A stretch of 64,000 bases of DNA, from positions 1 to 64,000 of the forward strand of contig JARRKC010000014.1 of the NCBI GenBank assembly GCA_037388505.1, in the 5' to 3' direction. The position numbers and the translations under genes were made by a program. The notes under the pieces are model-generated. The model did no database searches and was not told the origin of the DNA. It worked only from the letters and a program-made list of their open reading frames with translations. Of this stretch, positions 7,974 to 16,761 are shown one piece after another (within the stretch, counting starts at the first letter, position 1; every line of letters starts with the position of its first letter). Source of the stretch: JARRKC01 sp037388505. Lineage in GTDB: Bacteria; Acidobacteriota; UBA6911; RPQK01; JAPXNP01.

Positions 7974-10205
7974 ATGCAGGAAAGGGACAGGCCGGATCCG
8001 GGGAACCATCCGGCGCTTTGGCGCCTGACGGCTCTTGCTGTCGTGCTCGTCTTTTCGATCATGGTCCTGTTTCAGCCCCTTCTCGCTCAGGAACGACCCC
8101 GAGTCGAGTACCCCTATGGCCAAGAGAAGTTCGTACTGACGGCTGATCGGATCGAGAGTCTGGCATCGGGGAAGATCGTCGCGGAGGGCAACGTCGAGGC
8201 GACCTATGCCGATTCACGGCTGACGGCCCCCAAGATTACCTTCAATCCCGAGACCGACCTGGCGGTCGTGGATGGACCACTCGAACTGACCCGGGGCCAC
8301 AGCTGGCTTCGGGCCAAGCGCGCCGAGATCCACGTCAAAGCAGAAACCGGTGTTCTCTTCGATGTGTACGGTTTCACCGACGAACAACTCTTCGTTCGAG
8401 TCAAGAAGCTCATCAAGACCGGACCGCGTACGTACATCGCCGAGGACGGATATCTGACCTCCTGCGAAGGAGCCATCCCGAAATGGAGTTTCCGCATCCA
8501 GAAGGCCACGATCAATCTGGACAGCATGGCCCATCTTCGGAACACCCTGTTTCGCGTCAAGAACATACCGCTGTTCTACTTTCCCTATCTGTTGGTTCCT
8601 ACCGAGAAGAAGGAGCGCTCCACCGGATTTCTGCTTCCCACCGTCGGATCCTCGAGCAACAAAGGGCGGCGACTGACCAATCGCTTCTACGTCGTGCTTG
8701 GAAGGAGCGCGGATGTCGAACTGGACCAGGACTACTACTCGAAGCGTGGTTACGGCAGCAGCTTCACCTTCCGCGCTCGTCCGAACGAGGTCAGTCGGCT
8801 GGATCTAACGGGTAAGATCGTCGATGACCGGCTGGGCCAGGGCGGCTCCTCTCTCGAGGGAGTCGGCTACACGCGGTTCGGCGACGGGTTCCGGGCGGTC
8901 GCCGATTTCAGTCTGGTTTCCAACTTTCGGTTTCGGCAAACCTTTGCAGAGAGCTTCTTCACGGCCACACGTCCCACCGAAGCGTCTCATCTCTTCTTGA
9001 CGAACAACTCCGGAATGCGTTCGTTCAATATCGATATCTCGCGCGAAGAGACCCTCGCCACGCGACGCAACATCGTCACTCAGGCCACTCCCTCCATCCA
9101 ATTCCGACTGCTTGGTCAGCGCATCGGCACGTCGCCTCTTTTCGTGGATCTCGAGAGTTCAGTCGGGGCGATGAGCCGTTCCGACGCTTTGATCGAGACG
9201 CCCCAGGTCACCCAGCGACTCGACCTGTTCCCGCGAGTCTACTTCTCCCTGCCCCTCTTTCAGGGGCTACGCGTGACCCCCAGCCTGGGCGTCCGGGAGA
9301 CTTACTACAGCAACAGTTTGTCTTCTGGAGGCGCGGAAGAGGCCGTGACAGGTGAAAGTCTTCAGCGGCAGTATGCCGACTTCTCCCTGGAACTGAACGG
9401 TTGGGGCCTGTCGCGGATCTTCGGGAAACCAGGGGGGCGCCAGTGGAAGCACCTGATCGAACCCGAGGTGAATTTCCGCTGGATAACGGGGATCGACAAC
9501 TTCCATGACATCATCCGGTACGACGCTCAGGATGCCATCGCCGACACCCGCCAGGTGGAGTTCTCCCTGGTCAACCGGTTCTTCGTTCGAGACTCCGAGG
9601 AGGGATACGGCAGGGAATGGCTCTCCGTTCGGATCGGCCAACTCTACTTCTTCGAGCCGACGATGGGAGGAGCCCTCGTCGATGGAGAGGTCAATCAATT
9701 CTTTCCGCTCGACGCTTTGACCGGCCTGCCTTACGCCATCGGCCCTAGAGACTTCTCGCCCGTTACGACGGTCGTCCGGTTCACACCCGATCCGAGAGCC
9801 AGTTTCGACGTACGAGCCGACTATGACCCTGGCAATGGGGATTTCAGAAGCTTGTCCGCCACGGGCTTCTGGCGCCGGGGTTCGTTCACGGCGGCAACCA
9901 CTTATTTCCTGACAGAACCGCTCACAGATCAGATTGGTCGAAGTCACCAGATCCAGGGTCGTGTGAGCGTTGGACGTCTGGATCGCGGTCTTTCCGGGCT
10001 CGGTCACTTCAGCTACGATGCCGTGAGTTCCCGGCTGCTGAACTATCTCGCTCGTGTCAACTACTTCTGGAATTGCTGTGGAGTATCGGTCGAGGTTGGA
10101 GGCTTCAACCTGACGACCCGTCAGGAACGCCAGGTCCGGTTTTCCTTCTTCCTGAAAGGCATCGGCAGTTTCGGAAATATCCGTCGTCCTGACATGGTGT
10201 TCTGA
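7974..10205 (+). CDS. lptD: LPS assembly outer-membrane protein LptD
   Basis: 743 residues. LptD is the beta-barrel that inserts lipopolysaccharide into the outer leaflet of the outer membrane. A signal/anchor segment (about residues 17-39) precedes the OstA-like jelly roll (FVLTADRIESLASGKIVAEGNVEATY). The LptD body follows with the characteristic IPLFYFPYLLVP...RSTGFLLPTVG block and a long barrel. Cysteines fit the family disulfide pattern: one in TSCEGAIPKW and the adjacent pair in FWNCCGVSVEVGGF near the C-terminus. I start at ATG 7974; an in-frame TTG six bases earlier is possible and neither has a good ribosome site. Its stop overlaps the folK start (TGATG). Confidence 0.92.
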   Translation: MQERDRPDPGNHPALWRLTALAVVLVFSIMVLFQPLLAQERPRVEYPYGQEKFVLTADRIESLASGKIVAEGNVEATYADSRLTAPKITFNPETDLAVVDGPLELTRGHSWLRAKRAEIHVKAETGVLFDVYGFTDEQLFVRVKKLIKTGPRTYIAEDGYLTSCEGAIPKWSFRIQKATINLDSMAHLRNTLFRVKNIPLFYFPYLLVPTEKKERSTGFLLPTVGSSSNKGRRLTNRFYVVLGRSADVELDQDYYSKRGYGSSFTFRARPNEVSRLDLTGKIVDDRLGQGGSSLEGVGYTRFGDGFRAVADFSLVSNFRFRQTFAESFFTATRPTEASHLFLTNNSGMRSFNIDISREETLATRRNIVTQATPSIQFRLLGQRIGTSPLFVDLESSVGAMSRSDALIETPQVTQRLDLFPRVYFSLPLFQGLRVTPSLGVRETYYSNSLSSGGAEEAVTGESLQRQYADFSLELNGWGLSRIFGKPGGRQWKHLIEPEVNFRWITGIDNFHDIIRYDAQDAIADTRQVEFSLVNRFFVRDSEEGYGREWLSVRIGQLYFFEPTMGGALVDGEVNQFFPLDALTGLPYAIGPRDFSPVTTVVRFTPDPRASFDVRADYDPGNGDFRSLSATGFWRRGSFTAATTYFLTEPLTDQIGRSHQIQGRVSVGRLDRGLSGLGHFSYDAVSSRLLNYLARVNYFWNCCGVSVEVGGFNLTTRQERQVRFSFFLKGIGSFGNIRRPDMVF

Positions 10206-10726
10206 TGGAGAGAGTTCCCAGCGTCCCTCCCTTGCTGCCGGTCTATCTCTCTCTGGGGTCCAACCAGGGTGATCGTCGAGAATTCCTGGCCCGCGCCCTG
10301 TCGAGGCTCGAACTGGACGGGAACCGCATCGTTGACTGCTCCTCCGTCTACGAAACTGAGCCTGTCGATCTCGTCGATCAGCCCTCATTCTTCAACCTGG
10401 CTTGTGCCCTTGGATCCCCGTTCGGCCCGGGGAGCCTGTTGCGCCGATGTCAGCTCATCGAGACCGACTTGGGAAGACGGCGCTCGATCCCGAAGGGGCC
10501 GCGTGTGATCGATATCGATCTTCTCTTCTTTGCTGATCGGCTGGTCGACACTCCCGAACTGAAGATCCCGCACCCGAGTTTTCAGAATAGACGGTTCGTG
10601 CTGGTTCCGCTGACCGAGATCGCTCCGGAGCTTCGAGATCCGCGGACGGGCGACACCATGCGGGTTCTCCTCGAGCGTTGTCCAGATCACTCCTGGATCC
10701 GTCGAGTAGGGGAGATCAGCTGGTAG
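10205..10726 (+). CDS. folK: 2-amino-4-hydroxy-6-hydroxymethyldihydropteridine diphosphokinase
   Basis: 173 residues, normal for HPPK, which transfers pyrophosphate from ATP to the pterin in folate synthesis. Motifs are intact: YLSLGSNQGDR at the N-terminus, YETEPV, FFNLAC, and the signature PRVIDIDLLFF with its metal-binding Asp pair, followed by IPHPSFQNRRFVLVPL. The start codon overlaps the lptD stop, so translation is probably coupled, although the pathways are unrelated. Confidence 0.95.
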   Translation: MERVPSVPPLLPVYLSLGSNQGDRREFLARALSRLELDGNRIVDCSSVYETEPVDLVDQPSFFNLACALGSPFGPGSLLRRCQLIETDLGRRRSIPKGPRVIDIDLLFFADRLVDTPELKIPHPSFQNRRFVLVPLTEIAPELRDPRTGDTMRVLLERCPDHSWIRRVGEISW

Positions 10727-10920
10727 TTCTCATGGGCTGCCGGGGTTCCGGGATTCCGGGGTTTCGCGGTTGCGGATTCGCGGGCTGGTCCCCTTCTGCC
10801 CACCGCGTCCCCTCCGTCCCCCAAGTCCAAGAAGTGGCACCTGTCAAACAGGTCAAACAAGTCGAATCGGTCGGAAGTATCAGCCCGCCGCGAACACAAT
10901 CCTAGCCGGCTCCCAGCTCC

Positions 10921-11000
10921 GGTTCTCCCGTCCTCCGGTTCTCCCGTCCTCCGGTTCTCCCGTCCTCCGGTTCTCTCGTCCTCCGGTTCTCTCGTCCTCT
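10921..11000 (+). repeat. Five copies of a 16-bp tandem unit (GGTTCTCCCGTCCTCC)
   Basis: Five back-to-back 16-bp units. The first three are identical, the fourth has one C-to-T change, and the fifth has that change plus a changed last base. The same sequence in either orientation occurs in the intergenic stretches at 1986-2112, 27075-27107 and 53101-53129, so this is a dispersed family. Confidence 0.85.
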
Positions 11001-11076
11001 CCCGCTCCAACGCAGCTGCAAATACGATAACCGCCGAAGAGCGAAGGGCGAACCTAATCCGTACGGGCCCGCAGGG

Positions 11077-11106
11077 TTGAGGTTGGGCTTACTCAAGTCC
11101 TATACT
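11077..11106 (+). promoter_or_regulatory. Putative lepB promoter
   Basis: TTGAGG (11077-11082), an 18-base spacer and TATACT (11101-11106) end only 11 bases before the lepB ATG. The transcript would have almost no leader. AGTCCT and AGGACT (11096-11101, 11111-11116) form a small inverted repeat over the -10 box. Confidence 0.45.
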
Positions 11107-11117
11107 CTTGAGGACTT

Positions 11118-11858
11118 ATGCCAAAGAATGAACGGCCTCCCCAAGAGGAGCCGGAGACACAGCAATACAGTACGCTCCGCGAGTATTTCGTGGCGACGGT
11201 CTACTGTACGATCATCGCGCTGTTCGTGACGACGTACCTGGTCCATCCGATGACCGTACCCACGCCTTCGATGGAGCCCACCATCCTGGTAGGCGATCGT
11301 CTCCTGATCGACAAATTTACCTATCGGAACGGCTTCACACCGCATCTGAGCTTTACTCCCGTTCGCCAGGTCCAACGGGGGGACATCGTGGTCTTCAAGT
11401 TTCCGGAAGATCCTGAAGTCCTTTACGTCAAACGGGCCATCGGGCTGCCGGGTGAGACGCTCGAAGTCCGGAACAAGATCGTGTTCATCAACGGCAAAGC
11501 GCTCAATGAGCCGTACGCGGTCTTCCTGGACCCTCACATCGACCATCGACCGATCAACAACCCCGAATTCCCTTCGATGAATGCTCAACGGGACAACTTC
11601 GGCCCGGTGGTCGTTCCGCCGGACAGTTACTTCATGATGGGGGACAACCGCGACGACAGTGCCGACAGCCGGTATTTCGGCTTCCTCCCGAAGGACTATA
11701 TCGTCGGCCGACCGCTGATCGTGTTCTGGTCCTACGAGGACAGCAAGAATGCCTATCTGCAGACCTCGTTTCCACAAATGCTCAAGCTCTACGGCGAGCG
11801 CCTCTTGTTTTTCTTCACGAGGACCCGGTGGAGCCGTATGGGTCACTTCGTCAGGTAG
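11118..11858 (+). CDS. lepB: Signal peptidase I
   Basis: 246 residues. The enzyme cleaves signal peptides from Sec-exported proteins at the periplasmic face of the inner membrane. One N-terminal membrane segment (about residues 27-46) is followed by the catalytic serine motif PTPSMEPTILVGDRLLIDKF, then the catalytic lysine box YVKRAIGLPGETLE and the MGDNRDDSADSRYFG motif. All family boxes are present and in order. It is monocistronic as far as I can see. Confidence 0.95.
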   Translation: MPKNERPPQEEPETQQYSTLREYFVATVYCTIIALFVTTYLVHPMTVPTPSMEPTILVGDRLLIDKFTYRNGFTPHLSFTPVRQVQRGDIVVFKFPEDPEVLYVKRAIGLPGETLEVRNKIVFINGKALNEPYAVFLDPHIDHRPINNPEFPSMNAQRDNFGPVVVPPDSYFMMGDNRDDSADSRYFGFLPKDYIVGRPLIVFWSYEDSKNAYLQTSFPQMLKLYGERLLFFFTRTRWSRMGHFVR

Positions 11859-12018
11859 CTGAACTTCCTCGCAGTTCCAGGGATCCAAGGGCCGGGGAAC
11901 CCAATCCGAGGGAGCGCTTTTCTGGGAATTGGGCCCTCGAGATTCGGTCCCCTTCGTTCAAGAAGTGCGTCGGATCACCATCCTTGCGTGAGCAGCGTCA
12001 CGCAGAAAGCCTTGGCGG

Positions 12019-12573
12019 ATGTCCGATACTAGGTGCACTGTGAGGAAGAGTCACGAACATAACCGGAGCCGTCGCTGCCCCTTCTGCAAGACCGTCTTCT
12101 GGCGTCCGCTTCCGATACGGACTGTCAAGGTCTGGCGAAACCTGGCCAAGAACGACTACTTCAACGTCGGGATGTCGACCTGCCAGAAGTGCGGCGCCGA
12201 TTTCGAGGTCTGGACCGAAGGCAGCATCAGGGATTTCCGCGGTAGCCCGTTCCTGCTCGTTCTGGCACTGGTGACCCTTCTGGCATCCTTGCTCGATGGT
12301 TTTCTCAGCCTTCAGCTCATCGAGCGTGGCGCCAACGAGATCAACCCCGTACTTTCCACCTTCCTTCACCAGAGTCCGCTTCATTTCGTTCTGGGCAAGC
12401 ATTTCCTGACCTGTCTGGGTGTGATCTTTCTGGTCATCTACAACGACCGGCGCCTGTTTGGAAGGAAACTTCGAGTCCGACATCTGCTGCTGGCGGCGCA
12501 AGTTCTCTTTGCAGGGATCATCGTCTACGAAGGCGCCCTACTGGCAGGGGTCGACCTCACCAGCCTGCTTTGA
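12019..12573 (+). CDS. Zinc-ribbon membrane protein, DUF5658-like
   Basis: 184 residues. The N-terminal part has two CxxC pairs (C20/C23 and C55/C58), consistent with a zinc ribbon. The rest has about three membrane helices (FLLVLALVTLLASLLDGFLSLQLI, HFVLGKHFLTCLGVIFLVIYN, HLLLAAQVLFAGIIVYEGALL) with the LDGFLSLQLIERGANEINP sequence typical of DUF5658. The function is unknown. The ATG at 12019 has only a weak ribosome site; an internal ATG just before the second CxxC would lose half the ribbon. It runs convergent with aceF. Confidence 0.7.
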   Translation: MSDTRCTVRKSHEHNRSRRCPFCKTVFWRPLPIRTVKVWRNLAKNDYFNVGMSTCQKCGADFEVWTEGSIRDFRGSPFLLVLALVTLLASLLDGFLSLQLIERGANEINPVLSTFLHQSPLHFVLGKHFLTCLGVIFLVIYNDRRLFGRKLRVRHLLLAAQVLFAGIIVYEGALLAGVDLTSLL

Positions 12574-12604
12574 CGCCCGGGTTCCGTCGGTGGGGGAAAT
12601 CGGC

Positions 12605-13963
12605 TCAGCCTTCGAGCAACGCGAAGAACGGGTCTTCCAGAGCCTCGACGAGCCAGCGAAGAAAACGAGCCGCATCGGCCCCGTCGATGAGCCGGTGATC
12701 GTAGGATAGAGACAGGGGCAGCATCCGTCGCGGCTCAAATTGACCGTCCAGATAGACGGGCTCCACCTGCGTTCGCGATACTCCCAGAATCGCCACTTCC
12801 GGGAAGTTCACGATCGGCGTGAAGTAGGTGCCCCCGATTCCTCCGAGATTCGTAATCGTGAAGCAGCCGCCCTGAAGTTGTTCCGGGGGGATCTTCCCCT
12901 GGCGGGCCCGTTCCGCAGTCTCTTTCAACTCGATGGCCAGCTGCAGGATGTTCTTCTGATCCACATCGCGGACCACCGGAACCAGAAGACCCCGAGGTGT
13001 GTCGACCGCCACGCCGATATTGAAGTACTCCTTGTAGACGATCTGTTCACTGCCCATATCCAGACTGGCATTGAACTTAGGGAAGACCTTCAGAGCGGCC
13101 GCCACCGTCTTGAGAAGTATGGCTGTCACGGTCAGTTTGCCACCCTCAGCCTCCACCCGGGCAGCGTAGCTCTTTCGCCTTTCATCGAGCTGGGTGACGT
13201 CGGCGCGGTCGTGGTTGGTCACCTGCGCCACATTTGCCCAGGCCGTAGCCAGACGGCGCGCCGTCGTTCTTCGAACGTTGCTGAAAGCCTCTCGTCTGAC
13301 CGGACCGAACGCGGCGAAATCGGGTAGCTCGGGAACAGGGACGGCCGTCGTCGATGCGGAGCCGGTCCGGAGCGCTTTGGAAAAAGCTTTCACGTCTTCG
13401 ACCGAGATCCGCCCACCCGAGCCGGATCCCCGAACCTGGGCCACGTCGATGCCGATCTCCCTGGCAAAGCGGCGTACCGCGGGGGAAGCAGGGACGACTC
13501 CACCGGCGGCGGACGGAACGGTCCGCCTCTCTCGGAAATCCACGATCTCAGCACGGGCCCGGGCAGGCGCCGGTGCAGTCCTACGCGGCTCCGCCGCAGG
13601 AACCGAGGATGGCGGTACTTGTTCGGATTCCGATTCGGCCGCGGCTTCTTGCGAAGCGGCGGCTGCGGTCTCCGGTTCCACCGATTCCGGCTCGGTCTTC
13701 TCTGCCGGTGTCTCTGCAGGTTGTTCGGATGCTTCCAGCGAAAGAACTGTCTGGCCGACTTTCACCTGATCACCCTGGGAGACGTGGACCTTCGTCACCT
13801 TGCCGCCAACGTTGGATGGGACCTCGACCGTGGCCTTGTCGGTCTCCAGTTCGAGAACGGACTGGTCGGCCGCAATGACATCCCCCTCTTTGACCAGCAC
13901 GGATACAACGTCACCTGATTCTATGTTCTCACCCAGTTCGGGTAGCTTGAACTCCACTGCCAT
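12605..13963 (-). CDS. aceF: Pyruvate dehydrogenase E2, dihydrolipoamide acetyltransferase
   Basis: 452 residues. E2 transfers the acetyl group from E1-bound hydroxyethyl-TPP to CoA through lipoyl-lysine. One lipoyl domain (residues 1-77, lipoyl lysine K43 in ETDKATVEVPS) is joined by an Ala/Pro/Glu linker to a peripheral subunit-binding domain (ASPAVRRFAREIGIDVAQVRGSGSGGRIS). The catalytic domain follows, with SYDHRLIDGADAARFL carrying the active-site His and Asp. The start follows GGAGGAG. It lies 31 bp behind aceE; no E3 gene is visible here, so lipoamide dehydrogenase must be elsewhere. Confidence 0.95.
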   Translation of the reverse strand: MAVEFKLPELGENIESGDVVSVLVKEGDVIAADQSVLELETDKATVEVPSNVGGKVTKVHVSQGDQVKVGQTVLSLEASEQPAETPAEKTEPESVEPETAAAASQEAAAESESEQVPPSSVPAAEPRRTAPAPARARAEIVDFRERRTVPSAAGGVVPASPAVRRFAREIGIDVAQVRGSGSGGRISVEDVKAFSKALRTGSASTTAVPVPELPDFAAFGPVRREAFSNVRRTTARRLATAWANVAQVTNHDRADVTQLDERRKSYAARVEAEGGKLTVTAILLKTVAAALKVFPKFNASLDMGSEQIVYKEYFNIGVAVDTPRGLLVPVVRDVDQKNILQLAIELKETAERARQGKIPPEQLQGGCFTITNLGGIGGTYFTPIVNFPEVAILGVSRTQVEPVYLDGQFEPRRMLPLSLSYDHRLIDGADAARFLRWLVEALEDPFFALLEG

Positions 13964-13994
13964 CGGTCTCTCCTCCGCCGGTTAGCAGGCTGGC

Positions 13995-16697
13995 TCACAG
14001 CAGCCAGGGATTGGCGCGTTTGGTATCGATTTCGAGCTTCTTCAGGGCCTTCCCCAGAATGGCCGGTTTCAGTTTCCCCGCCTCCACCAGCCCATACAAG
14101 GCTGCCAGAGCAACATGGCGATGGTCCACTTCGAAGAAGTCTCGCAGAGCCTGGCGGCTCTCACTCCGGCCGAATCCGTCGGTCCCCAGGGACAGCAGGC
14201 GACCGGGAAACCACTTCGCCACCGATTCGGGCAGCGCCTTCATATAGTCGGAAGCCGCCACGTAGATTCCTGAAGAGCCCTCCAGGGCCTGGGTCAGGAA
14301 CGAACTGCGAGGCTTCTCTCCGGGATGTCGGATGTTCCATCGTTCCGCATCGATCCCGGAACGATGGAGTTCTTTGTAGCTGGTCACGCTCCAGACGTCG
14401 GCAGCCACCCCGAAAGTATCGGCGAGCAGATGCTGTGCCTTCAACACGCAATTCATAATGGCGCCGCTGCCCAACAAATCGACGCGCGGTTTCCCCGCCG
14501 AATCCTCAGCGGCTCGAAAGCGATAGATGCCTCGGACGATCCCGTCCTTGATTTCATCACGATGCTGTTCCGAGAGCTCGGGCTGCTCATAGTTCTCGTT
14601 GCCGACGGTCAGATAATAGAACCGATCTTCCTGGTTCTCGAACATGCGTCGAAGTCCGTCGCGAACGATCACGGCGATTTCATAGGCGAAGGCCGGGTCG
14701 TAGGTCATCAGGTTTGGAATCGTATACGCCAACAGATGGCTGTGACCGTCCTCGTGCTGCAGCCCCTCGCCGTTCAGCGTCGTCCGGCCCGCCGTGGCGC
14801 CGACCAGAAAGCCGCGGGCGCGCATGTCGCCGGCCGCCCACATGAGGTCGCCGACTCGCTGAAACCCGAACATCGAGTAGAACAGGAAGAACGGGATCAT
14901 GTTGATGCCGTGGGTCGAATAGGCGGTACCGGCGGCCACAAAACTGCTCATCGAACCCGCTTCCGTGATCCCTTCCTCGAGAATCTGGCCGTTCTTGGCT
15001 TCCTTGTAATACATGATTCCGCCTGCGTCGACAGGCTCGTACAACTGTCCCTTGCTGGAGTAGATCCCCACCTGGGAAAACAAAGCCTCGAGACCGAAAG
15101 TGCGGGCTTCATCGGGGATGATCGGAACGATCAGTTTCCCGATGTCGCGGTCGCGCAAGAGCTTGGCCAGCAGCCGGACCAGGACCATCGTCGTCGACAC
15201 TTCGCGTCCGCCCGTTCCCGAGTAGAATTCGGAAAAGAGTTCTTCGGGAGGCGTCTTGATCGGCTCCACGTGCACGGCTCGCGAAGGCAACGAGCCCCCC
15301 AGCCGCTTCCGGCGTTCCTTCAGGTACTTCATCTCCGGGCTGTCTTCCGGGGGTCGGTAGAATGGAGCTTCGCTGACCTCGTCATCCGAGATGGGAATGC
15401 CGAAGCGGTCGCGAAAATTGCGCAGCTCTTCTTCGTTCAGCTTCTTCTGCTGATGGGTGATGTTCTTGCCCTCACCGGCCTCACCCAAACCGTAGCCCTT
15501 AATCGTCTTCGCCAGAATGACCGTCGGTGCACCGGTCTTCTCCACGGCGGCCCTGTAGGCGGCGTAGACCTTGACGGGGTCGTGTCCTCCACGCTTGAGG
15601 CGACGGAGTTCCTCATCTGAAAGGTGCTCGACCATCTTGAGCAGTTCGGGGGATTTCCCGAAAAAATCCTGGCGGATGAAGGCGCCCGATTCCACGCTGT
15701 ACTTCTGGTACTGCCCGTCGACGACCTCTTCCATTCGTTTGACGAGCAGATCATCTTCGTCCTTTTCCAGCAGGTGATCCCATTCGCTGCCCCAGATGAC
15801 CTTGATCACGTTCCAGCCGGCGCCTCGAAACACGGCTTCCAGTTCCTGGATGATCTTGCCGTTGCCGCGGACAGGCCCGTCGAGACGCTGCAGGTTGCAG
15901 TTGATGACGAAGGTCAGATTGTCCAGACCCTCTCGCGCCGCCAGGCTGATCGAACCGAGCGTTTCCGGCTCATCCGTCTCTCCATCCCCCAGGAAAGCCC
16001 AGATTCGACGATCCGTTTTGGGAATCAGTCCGCGGTTCTCCAGGTAGCGCGCGAAACGCGCCTGGTAGATTGCCTGAAGGGGCCCCAGTCCCATCGATAC
16101 TGTCGGGAACTGCCAGAACTCGGGCATGAGCCAGGGATGTGGATAGGAAGACAAACCGCCCTCGGCCGCCAACTCGCGTCTGAAATTCTCCAGATGCTTT
16201 GCCGAGAGGCGTCCTTCGAGGAAGGCCCGCGCATAGATTCCCGGTGAAGCGTGCCCCTGGAAATAGATGATATCCGCACCCGATTCATGTTCCGGTCCCC
16301 GGAAGAAGTGGTTGAGACCGACTTCATAGAGCGTTGCCACTGAAGCGAAGGTGGAGATGTGGCCTCCAATCCCATCCTCGTGCTTGTTGGCCCGAACCAC
16401 CATGGCCATGGCATTCCAGCGGATCAGGCTCTTGATCCGACGTTCCAGCTCACGGTTGCCCGGGTAGGGAACCTGCTCGTCTTCTGAAATCGTGTTGATG
16501 TAAGGAGTATTGGCAGAAAACGGGAGATCGACACCCCGCTTCTTCGCGTACAACTGGAGCTCCCGCAGCAGCCGGATGACCCGCTCCGCGCCGCCCGACT
16601 CCAACACATACTCGAGTGAATCGATCCACTCTCTGGTCTCGATCGCCTCGAGCTCAGCCTTACGATCCTGACCCATCTTGCCGGCAGGGTTCGCCAT
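13995..16697 (-). CDS. aceE: Pyruvate dehydrogenase E1, homodimeric type
   Basis: 900 residues, the expected size for the homodimeric E1 (Escherichia coli-like), which decarboxylates pyruvate with thiamine diphosphate. The TPP-binding motif GDGETDEPE is followed by NLTFVINCNLQRLDGPVRGNG. Later blocks include KTIKGYGLG and GRTTLNGEGLQHEDGHS. The ATG follows AGGGG, spaced by about six bases. It is the first gene of the aceE-aceF pair, feeding acetyl-CoA into central metabolism. Confidence 0.96.
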   Translation of the reverse strand: MANPAGKMGQDRKAELEAIETREWIDSLEYVLESGGAERVIRLLRELQLYAKKRGVDLPFSANTPYINTISEDEQVPYPGNRELERRIKSLIRWNAMAMVVRANKHEDGIGGHISTFASVATLYEVGLNHFFRGPEHESGADIIYFQGHASPGIYARAFLEGRLSAKHLENFRRELAAEGGLSSYPHPWLMPEFWQFPTVSMGLGPLQAIYQARFARYLENRGLIPKTDRRIWAFLGDGETDEPETLGSISLAAREGLDNLTFVINCNLQRLDGPVRGNGKIIQELEAVFRGAGWNVIKVIWGSEWDHLLEKDEDDLLVKRMEEVVDGQYQKYSVESGAFIRQDFFGKSPELLKMVEHLSDEELRRLKRGGHDPVKVYAAYRAAVEKTGAPTVILAKTIKGYGLGEAGEGKNITHQQKKLNEEELRNFRDRFGIPISDDEVSEAPFYRPPEDSPEMKYLKERRKRLGGSLPSRAVHVEPIKTPPEELFSEFYSGTGGREVSTTMVLVRLLAKLLRDRDIGKLIVPIIPDEARTFGLEALFSQVGIYSSKGQLYEPVDAGGIMYYKEAKNGQILEEGITEAGSMSSFVAAGTAYSTHGINMIPFFLFYSMFGFQRVGDLMWAAGDMRARGFLVGATAGRTTLNGEGLQHEDGHSHLLAYTIPNLMTYDPAFAYEIAVIVRDGLRRMFENQEDRFYYLTVGNENYEQPELSEQHRDEIKDGIVRGIYRFRAAEDSAGKPRVDLLGSGAIMNCVLKAQHLLADTFGVAADVWSVTSYKELHRSGIDAERWNIRHPGEKPRSSFLTQALEGSSGIYVAASDYMKALPESVAKWFPGRLLSLGTDGFGRSESRQALRDFFEVDHRHVALAALYGLVEAGKLKPAILGKALKKLEIDTKRANPWLL

Positions 16698-16761
16698 AAC
16701 AATCCCCTATTCCCTTGTTATAACTCTGACGAGCTGTCGGTATCAGGCGTTTCGGAGCACG

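Larger units (their letters stand above)
10727..11117. other. Low-complexity intergenic region between folK and lepB
   Basis: About 390 bases without a gene. Directly after the folK stop is a GGGGTTCCGGGATTCCGGGG-like stretch (about 10739-10785), then a pyrimidine-rich section, then the 16-bp tandem array at 10921-11000, then the lepB promoter. Frames across it encode only Arg/Glu/Pro/Gly-rich low-complexity peptides. Confidence 0.6.

Noticed and set aside
9267..10388. 373-codon frame antisense to lptD and folK
   Set aside because: It spans two real, motif-supported genes and has no family features.
10687..11010. Arg/Glu/Pro/Gly-rich repeat protein
   Set aside because: It is a translation of the 16-bp DNA repeat; it lacks a start signal and varies with repeat number.
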